Shown here: piece after piece, positions 1 to 5,107 of the stretch | Layout of the letters: the number at the start of each line of letters is the position of its first letter | How positions within the stretch are numbered: the stretch's first letter is position 1 | From: JAGQTE01 sp964648005 | Lineage (GTDB): Bacteria > Actinomycetota > Acidimicrobiia > Acidimicrobiales > Acidimicrobilacustridaceae | Assembly (NCBI GenBank): GCA_964648005.1 | Contig: CAZYKR010000264.1 | Span: 1-6,096, forward strand | Direction: 5' to 3' | DNA length: 6,096 nt | Notes under the pieces: model-generated | Databases searched by the model: none | Seen by the model: the letters and a program-made list of their open reading frames with translations, nothing else | Told to the model about the DNA's origin: nothing | Program-made: the position numbers and the translations under genes

Positions 1-49
1 AGCCGACCACCTCCGGCGGGCCCCGCCGATCCGTCGCGGGCGCGCGCAT
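1..49 (-). CDS. 5' end of a divergent gene, truncated by the window edge
   Basis: Reading the minus strand, an ATG at 49-47 opens a frame that stays open for the 16 complete codons available, giving MRAPATDRRGPPEVVG. A GAGGGG Shine-Dalgarno sequence (the complement of 57-62) lies 7 bases upstream of this ATG, which is near-ideal spacing and is the main support for a real start. The fragment is too short to assign a family. If real, the gene is divergent from the HtaA-domain gene and shares an 88-bp intergenic region with it that contains the iron-box-like palindrome at 99-114, so both could answer to the same repressor. The alternative is that 1-137 is the tail of, or a spacer after, an upstream plus-strand gene. 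Plus-strand frames are also open here, as expected in GC-rich DNA, so confidence is modest. Confidence 0.4.
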   Translation of the reverse strand, partial: MRAPATDRRGPPEVVG

Positions 50-98
50 CGACGTGCCCCTCGGTCCAGGACTGGACACCAGCCTTCCACTACGCGAA

Positions 99-114
99 GT
101 TAGGTAGCCCTAAC
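99..114. promoter_or_regulatory. Iron-box-like inverted repeat (candidate DtxR/IdeR operator)
   Basis: GTTAGG (99-104) and CCTAAC (109-114) are exact reverse complements separated by TAGC. The words TTAGGT and CCTAAC are those of the DtxR/IdeR iron box, whose consensus is TTAGGTTAGCCTAACCTAA. The site is not a full match: about 11 of 19 positions agree, the centre is altered and the outer right half is missing. It ends 24 bases before the ATG of an HtaA-domain gene, and HtaA-type heme-uptake genes are DtxR/iron-regulated in corynebacteria. Sequence and context therefore agree, but the identity of the regulator is inferred. No confident -10/-35 pair could be placed around it. Confidence 0.55.
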
Positions 115-137
115 AAGTATTGAGAGGGAGACTGACA

Positions 138-1808
138 ATGAGGACGTACCGGAGCGGGGTGCCGACGGCGGCTCGCACAGCGATGGGTGGCGCCCTGCTG
201 GTGGCGCTTGCCGCGGCGACGATGGTCCTGGTGCCGTCGGGCGCGGCGGCGGACCCGACCGGCGACGTGGTCGCCGGTCAGGCGACGTGGGGGGTCAAGG
301 CGTCGTTCCGCAGCTATGTGACCGGACCGATCGGTCAGGGCACGATCACTCCGACCGGTCTGACGGCCGAGACGGGCGGTGCCTTCGGTTGGCCTGCCAC
401 TGGCGGCACGCACGACGACGGCGCAGGCCTGACCGACGCCACCTTCGGGGGGTCGGTCCAGTTCCTGGCGCACGCCGGCGCGCTCGACATGACGCTGTCG
501 GGCCTCGAGGTGCACCTCGACGACGGCGCCGACAGCGGCACGCTCGTGCTCGATGCCGTCAGCCGCAGCCTCGCCGACGGGACCTACACCACCTACACCG
601 ATGTGGCCTTCGCCACGCTGGACCTGACGAGCCTCACCCCGACCTCGACGACGGGCGGCTGGAGCTGGGCGTCGATCCCCGCCAGCTTGACCGCCGAGGG
701 CGCGGACGCCTTCGCCGGGTTCTATCCCGCAGGCACCGCACTCGATCCGGTGACGGTGGCGCTCGACCTCGAGACGCCGGCGCCGACGCCCCAGGTCACG
801 GTGTCGAAGACCACCGGCATCGACCTCGCCGGCGAGACGGTCACCGTGAGCGGCACCGGCTTCGATCCGAACGCCAACCTCAGCACCCGCCCGCCGGTTC
901 CGGTGGGCCAGCCGACCGGCGTGTATGTGGTGTTCGGCAAGTTCGCCGACACGTGGCAGCCATCGGCAGGTGCCGCGAGCTCGACCCGGCGGGTGATCGA
1001 TCAGCGCTGGGCCATGCCGCCGGCGTCGGCCACGGCCGCCGGCATGCTGAGCCACCCGCAGTACGTCCCGCTCAACCCTGACGGCACGTTCTCAGCGACG
1101 CTCGACGTGGTGCCGAACCCGGCGCTCGAGGCGCACTACCACTACGGCGTCGTGACCTACGCCGCCGGCGGTGCGGCGCCCAACGCGGCGCAGGAGACGT
1201 TCACCCCGGTCACCTTCGACGGCGCCATCTCCGGCACGGTGACGGCGGTGGACGGCGATGACCCGATCGGTGGGATCCAGGTCCGGGTGCGCGATGCCGC
1301 ATCCAACACCTATGTCGGCTCGGCGGTAACGGCGGGCGACGGCAGGTACGCCGTCGCCGGGCTGGCGCCGGGAACGTATGTCGTGCGCTTCACCGATCCC
1401 GACGGCGAGTACCTGCCGGTGTTCAACGGCGGCGTGCGGGCGTTCACCCAGGCGACCCCGTTGACCGTCGTCAGCGGTGCTGCCACACCTGTCGACCAGG
1501 CGCTGGCGCTGGCGTCGAGCCTCGACGGCACCGTCGTCGAGGCGGGCAGCGGCACACCGCTCGTCGACGCCACGGTTCGGGTGCGCGACGCCGGCACGGG
1601 GCTGTTCGTGGCCGGCACGAAGGTCGCCGCGGACGGCTCGTGGAGCCTGGACGTGCCGGCGGGCACCTACGTCGTCATGTACGACAACGGCGCGGCGCAC
1701 GTGCGGCAGTTCCACGACGGCGCCGGTGGGTTCGCTTCGGCCACGCCGGTGGTGGCGGCGCCCGGCGGCACGATCACCCTCGCGGCCTCGTTGGCGCCGT
1801 CGGTCTGA
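138..1808 (+). CDS. Secreted HtaA-domain heme-binding protein with two C-terminal carboxypeptidase-regulatory-like (CarboxypepD_reg) domains
   Basis: This 556-residue protein is probably exported and captures heme or hemoproteins outside the membrane. ATG 138 is chosen because the purine-rich run GAGAGGGAG (122-130) sits 7 bases upstream; an in-frame TTG at 120 has no such site. Residues 1-38 form a signal peptide: arginines at 2, 6 and 13, a hydrophobic core at about 17-32 and a likely cut after Ala-Ala-Ala38. Residues 51-211 are an HtaA domain (PF04213), with WGVKASFRSYV near its start, GPIGQGTI, and a GGSVQFLAHAG segment. Tyr60 and His112 match the family's heme-ligating tyrosine and its partner histidine. 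Residues about 219-360 are the Ig-like segment that often follows HtaA domains in actinobacteria (GETVTVSGTGFDPNAN, GVYVVFGKFADTW). Residues about 364-459 and 462-553 are two similar beta-sandwich repeats of the carboxypeptidase regulatory type (VRVRDA, then PGTYVV or AGTYVV). The protein stops at SLAPSV, with no C-terminal TM helix, LPXTG motif or basic tail. No heme ABC transporter gene is visible; it may lie to the left. Family assignment is confident, the ligand less so. Confidence 0.9.
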   Translation: MRTYRSGVPTAARTAMGGALLVALAAATMVLVPSGAAADPTGDVVAGQATWGVKASFRSYVTGPIGQGTITPTGLTAETGGAFGWPATGGTHDDGAGLTDATFGGSVQFLAHAGALDMTLSGLEVHLDDGADSGTLVLDAVSRSLADGTYTTYTDVAFATLDLTSLTPTSTTGGWSWASIPASLTAEGADAFAGFYPAGTALDPVTVALDLETPAPTPQVTVSKTTGIDLAGETVTVSGTGFDPNANLSTRPPVPVGQPTGVYVVFGKFADTWQPSAGAASSTRRVIDQRWAMPPASATAAGMLSHPQYVPLNPDGTFSATLDVVPNPALEAHYHYGVVTYAAGGAAPNAAQETFTPVTFDGAISGTVTAVDGDDPIGGIQVRVRDAASNTYVGSAVTAGDGRYAVAGLAPGTYVVRFTDPDGEYLPVFNGGVRAFTQATPLTVVSGAATPVDQALALASSLDGTVVEAGSGTPLVDATVRVRDAGTGLFVAGTKVAADGSWSLDVPAGTYVVMYDNGAAHVRQFHDGAGGFASATPVVAAPGGTITLAASLAPSV

Positions 1809-1832
1809 CGCCTCGCCGTTGGGGTGTCCCCT

Positions 1833-1878
1833 CGACGCCCGGCCCGGTGCGCGTGGTTGCGCATCGGGTCGGGCGTCG
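1833..1878 (+). terminator. Strong GC-rich hairpin terminator after the HtaA-domain gene
   Basis: Bases 1833-1852 pair with 1859-1878 over 20 consecutive positions around a 6-base loop (GTGGTT). Eighteen pairs are Watson-Crick and two are G-U wobbles (1842-1869 and 1847-1864). The hairpin begins 24 bases after the stop of the HtaA-domain gene and ends well before the next promoter. There is no U-tract, which is common for terminators in high-GC actinobacteria. It should insulate the downstream DUF2254 gene. Confidence 0.75.
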
Positions 1879-1924
1879 CCGCGTCCGGTGCCCGCGAACC
1901 TGCGGCGGAGACGTCCCGGCGGCG

Positions 1925-1939
1925 TAACCTGCCGTCGTG
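1925..1939 (+). promoter_or_regulatory. Leaderless promoter: TAACCT -10 element and GTG start
   Basis: TAACCT (1925-1930) fits the actinobacterial TAnnnT -10 consensus and lies exactly 6 bases upstream of the GTG at 1937. Transcription starts about 6-7 bases after a -10 element, so the mRNA would begin at or next to the start codon. No Shine-Dalgarno sequence precedes the GTG, which is consistent with leaderless translation. No good -35 hexamer is seen at the expected distance. The same arrangement recurs at 5093-5107. Confidence 0.55.
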
Positions 1940-3235
1940 GCGCAGCGCTCCATGTCCTCAGCGGAGCACCGCAGCGCCCGGGTCGAGCGGGTGCGCGAGG
2001 TGCTGCGGAACTCGTTGTGGTTTCTGCCGCTCGTGTTCTTGATCTGCGCGCTCGTGCTGGCCAACTTCACGATGGCAATCGACGAGGCCCTCACGCAGGA
2101 CCCCGACACGCGGGCGCTGATGGAGGCGAACACCGAGGAGGCGCGCATCGTCCTGGCGACCATCGCCACCTCGATCCTCACCTTCCTCGGCGTCGTTTTC
2201 TCGGTGACGCTCGTGGCGCTGCAGATGGCGAGCAACCAGTACTCGCCGCGGGTGGTGCGCAGCTTCGTGCGCTCCAAGATCACCAAGCTGACGCTGGCCT
2301 CGTTCATGGCCACGTTCGTCTTCTGCGTCTACGCGCTCAGCAGCTTCAACCTCGACGACAAGGCAACGGTGCCGGTCCTCTCGGCCGTGACCGCGCTGCT
2401 GCTGGTCATCACCGACCTGTTCATCTTCATCGCCTTCGTGCACGCGCTGGTCCGATCCATGCGCGTGACCTACGTGATCGAGACGGTGGCGAGCGAGACT
2501 CGGCGGTCGGCCGACCACGGCAACATCGCGCGGCCGGACCTCACCGAGGTCGACGTCGAGGCGCTCGGCCCGCCGGATCACCTCGTGCACTTCGACCTGC
2601 CGCCCGCGGTGCTCGCCGGCGTCGAGGCCGATCGGCTCGTCCACCTCGCACGGCACGCAGGCGCAGTGGTGCGGATCACGGCGCAGGTCGGCGACCACCT
2701 CCCGACGGGCACGGTCCTGTTCGAGCTGTGGGGTGGCCAGGTGTCGTGGGCGCTCCTCGAGTCGTGTCTCGTGCTCGACCAGGAGCGCACGCTCTACCAG
2801 GACACGGCCTACGGCATCCGCCAGCTCGTCGACATCGCCATCCGCGCGCTGTCGCCGGCGATCAACGACCCGACGACCGCCGTGCAGGTGATCGATCGGC
2901 TGGTCGACATCATGGCTCGCATCGGTCGCCAGAACCGCCGCCGCAACGGCGTGCGCGACGACGCCGGTGAGCTGCGGCTCGTGTTCCGCATCCCGACCTG
3001 GGGCGAGCTGGTGGAGCTGGCCTTCACCGAGATCATCGTCTTCGGGGTCGAGTCGCCGCAGATCGTCCGGCGACTGCTGGCGGCCTTTGACGACCTCGAA
3101 GCGCTGGTCCCCACCGAGCTGCACGGGCCGATCGCGGAGGAGCGCGACCAGCTGCGCGCCGCCGCCGAGGCCCGCTTGCCGGCGGGGGTCGATCGACGCA
3201 CCGTGCTCTCCCCCAACCGCCGCGGCATGGGCTGA
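1937..3235 (+). CDS. DUF2254 domain-containing membrane protein
   Basis: The 432-residue product matches the DUF2254 family (PF10011), widespread predicted inner-membrane proteins of unknown function. Four hydrophobic segments are visible at about 27-47, 71-95, 117-136 and 147-170. The family signature SNQYSPRVVRSF (99-110) directly follows TM2. The soluble C-terminal half contains AYGIRQLVDIAIRALSPAIN (291-310) followed by DPTTAVQVIDRL, the most conserved stretch of the family. Residues about 221-263 (beginning LPPAVLAGVEADRLV and containing VGDHLPTGTVLFEL) look like the small barrel-like insert of DUF2254 proteins, but this is judged by eye. The length is typical, so the gene looks intact. 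GTG 1937 is preferred over an in-frame ATG at 1952 because it sits 6 bases after a TAACCT -10 element; neither start has a ribosome binding site. The gene is flanked by terminator-like hairpins on both sides and is probably transcribed alone. The family call is firm; transport or channel roles would be speculation. Confidence 0.9.
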   Translation: MAQRSMSSAEHRSARVERVREVLRNSLWFLPLVFLICALVLANFTMAIDEALTQDPDTRALMEANTEEARIVLATIATSILTFLGVVFSVTLVALQMASNQYSPRVVRSFVRSKITKLTLASFMATFVFCVYALSSFNLDDKATVPVLSAVTALLLVITDLFIFIAFVHALVRSMRVTYVIETVASETRRSADHGNIARPDLTEVDVEALGPPDHLVHFDLPPAVLAGVEADRLVHLARHAGAVVRITAQVGDHLPTGTVLFELWGGQVSWALLESCLVLDQERTLYQDTAYGIRQLVDIAIRALSPAINDPTTAVQVIDRLVDIMARIGRQNRRRNGVRDDAGELRLVFRIPTWGELVELAFTEIIVFGVESPQIVRRLLAAFDDLEALVPTELHGPIAEERDQLRAAAEARLPAGVDRRTVLSPNRRGMG

Positions 3236-3243
3236 CGCCTCCC

Positions 3244-3270
3244 TGCCAGCCCGATTTCGGCGGGGTGGCA
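3244..3270 (+). terminator. Probable terminator hairpin after the DUF2254 gene
   Basis: TGCCA (3244-3248) pairs with TGGCA (3266-3270), and CCCG (3250-3253) pairs with CGGG (3261-3264). One G-G mismatch (3249/3265) separates the two helices, and the loop is 7 bases. It starts 9 bases after the DUF2254 stop codon. A shorter CCG/CGG alternative pairing competes with the inner helix and there is no U-tract, so strength is uncertain. Confidence 0.45.
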
Positions 3271-3287
3271 TCTGCGTGTGCCAGTAT

Positions 3288-3303
3288 GTAAGCAATCACT
3301 TAC
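3288..3303. promoter_or_regulatory. Candidate TetR-family operator upstream of the oxygenase-tetR operon
   Basis: GTAAG (3288-3292) and CTTAC (3299-3303) form an inverted repeat with a 6-base centre (CAATCA). Two further outer pairs match at 3284-3285 with 3306-3307. Palindromes of this GTAAG-N6-CTTAC type, AT-rich within GC-rich surroundings, are typical of TetR-family operators in actinobacteria. The site ends 17 bases before the ATG of the diiron oxygenase, whose operon also encodes a TetR regulator, so autoregulation is the natural inference. No clear -10 element could be placed, but the site is close enough to the start to block initiation. Confidence 0.55.
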
Positions 3304-3320
3304 TGACCTCGGGAGGCGCC

Positions 3321-4259
3321 ATGAGCGGCGCGTTGATCGACATCGAGGTGGATCGCCGGACGGCCGATCGGCTCAACGCTGTGAGCGCCCGTCGCCGGTA
3401 CTTCCCCTTTGCCGACGAGATCATCGACTGGTCGGTCCCGTTGAGCGACGACTGGTCGTACATGCCCGACGGGCACTCCGTTCTGTCGGGCTCGGGACTG
3501 CTCGAACGGCTGGCCCCGGCAGAGCGCAGCTTCGTGGAGCGCTGGGAGATGACCCAGCTGATGCGCAACATCGCCCACGGCGAGCACCTCCTGAACCAGG
3601 GCATCCTCGCCATCTTGTGGGTCACGGACCCCATGGACCCCTCCTACCGCTACCTCCTGCACGAGGTGGCCGAGGAGTGCCAGCACATGGCCATGTTCAA
3701 CGAGTGGGTCCGCCGCAACGACGACATCGTGGCCGCCGACATGGGCGAGGCGCTGTGGGGCAAGGCGGCAGGCGACGGCACCGAGGACCTCGCCATGCGC
3801 CTGCCGGCGGCCTTCTGGGTGAACGTGCTGCTGTTCGAGTTCGTCGGCGACGACTTCAACCACGCCCTCAAGGCCGACCCCGACGGGCGGCTGCATCCGA
3901 TCCTCGTGCAGATCGGCAAGGTGCACACCGCCGAGGAGACCCGCCACATCGCCTACGCCAAAGCGTGGCTGGAGTCGGGGATGGCGAAGCTGGATGAGGC
4001 GCAGCGGACCGAGGTGCAGACCTGGACCCGCCTCGGCGCGCAGAATCTGATCGACCGGGGCGCGTTCCTGCCGGTGCGCTTCAGCGATCAGCTCGAGCCC
4101 TACATGACCCGCGACGAGTTCCTCGCCGCCCGCGCCACGTCGCCGGCGGGGCCGCGCATGCTGCGCCAGCTCAAGGCGCTGCTCGACGACTTCGAGGCGC
4201 TCGGTGCCGTCGATGCCGCCACCATGCGCCGATGGGAGGACGCCGGGGTCTTCGGGTGA
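3321..4259 (+). CDS. AurF-like diiron oxygenase (p-aminobenzoate N-oxygenase family)
   Basis: The 312-residue protein belongs to the AurF family (PF11583) of ferritin-like non-heme diiron oxygenases. Characterised members such as AurF and CmlI oxidise aryl amines to nitro groups; many actinobacterial homologues have unknown substrates. The candidate iron ligands appear complete: Glu88 (HGEHLLNQ), Glu119 and His122 (EECQH), Glu173 (LLFEFVGDDF), then His202, Glu206 and His209 (VHTAEETRHIAY). The ExxH and HxxxExxH spacings match those of AurF. The protein is cytoplasmic, with no signal peptide or TM segment, and close to normal family length. ATG 3321 is chosen for the GGGAGG at 3311-3316; the 4-base gap is slightly short. 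The frame is open upstream to 2967 but overlaps the DUF2254 gene there, so those starts are rejected. The downstream tetR start overlaps this stop codon, so the two are co-translated. No biosynthetic cluster or amine-making enzyme is visible, so N-oxygenation is only one possibility. Confidence 0.88.
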   Translation: MSGALIDIEVDRRTADRLNAVSARRRYFPFADEIIDWSVPLSDDWSYMPDGHSVLSGSGLLERLAPAERSFVERWEMTQLMRNIAHGEHLLNQGILAILWVTDPMDPSYRYLLHEVAEECQHMAMFNEWVRRNDDIVAADMGEALWGKAAGDGTEDLAMRLPAAFWVNVLLFEFVGDDFNHALKADPDGRLHPILVQIGKVHTAEETRHIAYAKAWLESGMAKLDEAQRTEVQTWTRLGAQNLIDRGAFLPVRFSDQLEPYMTRDEFLAARATSPAGPRMLRQLKALLDDFEALGAVDAATMRRWEDAGVFG

Positions 4260-4879
4260 GCGCCCTCGACGCGGCGCCGTCGAGCGTCCGGGTCGACCGG
4301 CGCCGGACCGATACCCGCGACCGGCTGGTGGCGGCTGCGCTCGACCTGTTCGGGACGCGGGGCTACGCCGGCACGACGGTGGCCGAGATCGAGCGGAGCT
4401 GCGGCCTGCGTCCGGGCAGCGGCGCCATGTACCGGCACTTCGCCTCAAAGGAGGCCCTGGCGGTGGCGGCGGTCTCGGCCTACCGCGACCGAGTGGCGGC
4501 GCTGCGGGGCGAGCTGGCGGCGCAACCTCCCGCCGCCGACGCCGCCGACGATCTCGAGGGGCTCGTCGTGGCGCTCGCCGGCTTCCTGCGCGGCGAGCAG
4601 TCGATCGTGCGCCTGGGCGCCCTCGGCCCCAGCCTCCCCGACGCCGTGCGTCGAGAGCTCGCAGCGGCGTGGGACGAGGGCTACGGCATCGTCGTCGACC
4701 TGATCGAGCGGCGCGGGGCCACCGTCGACGATCCCCAAGCTGTCGCCGTCGAGGCCATCGGCGCGCTCGACCACTACGCCAGCCACCTGGCGGTGTGGCA
4801 CCACGCCCCGCTCGATGTGGGCGCCGATCGGTTCCTCGCGTCGTGGGTCCGCCGCTGGTCGGCGGTCCTGTCGGGCTGA
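4256..4879 (+). CDS. TetR/AcrR-family transcriptional regulator
   Basis: The 207-residue protein has a TetR N-terminal DNA-binding domain at about 18-68. It includes TRDRLVAAALDLFGTRGYAGT, the helix-turn-helix around TTVAEIERSCGLRPGSGAMYRHF and the trailing SKEAL. The recognition turn reads GLRPGSGAMYRHF, slightly longer than the classic GVSxGTLYxHF form, as in one common actinobacterial subgroup. Residues about 95-207 are a helical ligand-binding and dimerisation domain with no close specific match by eye. GTG 4256 is chosen because it overlaps the stop of the oxygenase gene as GTGA, a standard translational-coupling arrangement. An in-frame ATG at 4232 would overlap by 28 bases and has no ribosome binding site. 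It probably represses its own operon through the palindrome at 3288-3303, released by the enzyme's substrate or a related compound; this is inferred from gene order. Confidence 0.88.
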   Translation: MSALDAAPSSVRVDRRRTDTRDRLVAAALDLFGTRGYAGTTVAEIERSCGLRPGSGAMYRHFASKEALAVAAVSAYRDRVAALRGELAAQPPAADAADDLEGLVVALAGFLRGEQSIVRLGALGPSLPDAVRRELAAAWDEGYGIVVDLIERRGATVDDPQAVAVEAIGALDHYASHLAVWHHAPLDVGADRFLASWVRRWSAVLSG

Positions 4880-4898
4880 CCGGTTGGGCTGACTGGTC
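4873..4898 (+). repeat. 13-bp tandem duplication spanning the tetR stop codon
   Basis: GGGCTGACCGGTT (4873-4885) is followed at once by GGGCTGACTGGTC (4886-4898), identical at 11 of 13 positions. The first copy contains the tetR TGA stop, so the end of the gene was duplicated into the spacer. The two copies also allow a small hairpin, GACCGGTT (4878-4885) with GACTGGTC (4891-4898): 8 pairs including two G-U, with a 5-base loop. That hairpin could help terminate transcription, but it overlaps the stop codon. Confidence 0.6.
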
Positions 4899-4927
4899 GC
4901 GGTGCCGACGGTCGGCGGCGCGACGAC

Positions 4928-4964
4928 CCGGCAGATCGCATCGACAACTGACCGGATCTGCCGG
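4928..4964. terminator. 10-bp perfect inverted repeat downstream of tetR (terminator or operator)
   Basis: CCGGCAGATC (4928-4937) and GATCTGCCGG (4955-4964) are exact reverse complements around a 17-base spacer. The repeat starts 49 bases after the tetR stop and is the best-paired structure in the 225-bp gap before the histidine kinase. The large loop and lack of a U-tract make it a less typical terminator than the one at 1833-1878. A regulator-binding site for the downstream kinase gene is the main alternative. Confidence 0.45.
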
Positions 4965-4972
4965 CTCGATGT

Positions 4973-5016
4973 GGTCGGTGCGCGGCGCGACGGCGCGGTC
5001 GGTGCGCGACGCGACG
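4973..5016 (+). repeat. Pair of 20-bp direct repeats in the tetR-kinase spacer
   Basis: Bases 4973-4992 and 4997-5016 are identical at 19 of 20 positions; each begins GGTCGGTGCGCG and ends CGCGACG, with a 24-base period. A degenerate third copy lacking 4 bases (GGTCGG then CGGCGCGACGAC) lies at 4910-4927. No spacer pattern suggests CRISPR. They may be replication-slippage repeats in GC-rich non-coding DNA or binding sites for a regulator of the kinase gene. Confidence 0.6.
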
Positions 5017-5030
5017 ACTGGTCCGCCGCG

Positions 5031-5046
5031 GGGACGACACCGTCCC
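5031..5046. other. Small perfect hairpin in the tetR-kinase spacer
   Basis: GGGACG (5031-5036) pairs perfectly with CGTCCC (5041-5046) across an ACAC tetraloop. It lies 47 bases upstream of the kinase -10 element. It could contribute to termination of the upstream operon, but it is short and has no U-tract. Confidence 0.35.
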
Positions 5047-5092
5047 AGCGCAGATCGTCCTCGGGGAGGATGACCGTCGCGAGCGGCGTCGG

Positions 5093-5107
5093 TACCGTGG
5101 GCGGGTG
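5093..5107 (+). promoter_or_regulatory. Leaderless promoter: TACCGT -10 element and GTG start
   Basis: TACCGT (5093-5098) fits the TAnnnT -10 consensus and is exactly 6 bases upstream of the GTG at 5105. This is the same geometry as at 1925-1939, and predicts an mRNA that begins at or next to the start codon. No -35 hexamer is convincing. The kinase frame is open upstream to 4952 but contains no ATG or GTG there, which supports 5105 as the first possible start. Confidence 0.5.

Noticed and set aside
71..106. Sigma-70-type promoter for the HtaA gene using TGGACA (73-78) as -35
   Set aside because: The hexamer matches TTGACA at 5 of 6 positions, but no -10-like sequence lies 16-19 bases downstream.
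1477..2970. Plus-strand frame overlapping the HtaA and DUF2254 genes
   Set aside because: It crosses the terminator hairpin and encodes Arg/Pro/Ala-rich sequence out of frame with two clear genes.
1958..3295. Long minus-strand open frame opposite the DUF2254 gene
   Set aside because: Its translation is rich in His, Arg, Asp and Glu with no recognisable domain, the usual result of reading opposite a GC-rich gene. The plus-strand frame has TM segments and family signatures.
4232..4255. Upstream ATG start for the TetR regulator
   Set aside because: It lacks a ribosome binding site and would give a 28-base overlap with the oxygenase gene; the GTG at 4256 gives the standard GTGA coupling.
3300..4448. 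Minus-strand open frame opposite the oxygenase
   Set aside because: It mirrors the oxygenase reading frame, and the plus strand has the complete metal-ligand motifs.
4973..5016. CRISPR array
   Set aside because: There are only two full copies, separated by 4 bases, with no unique spacers of regular length.
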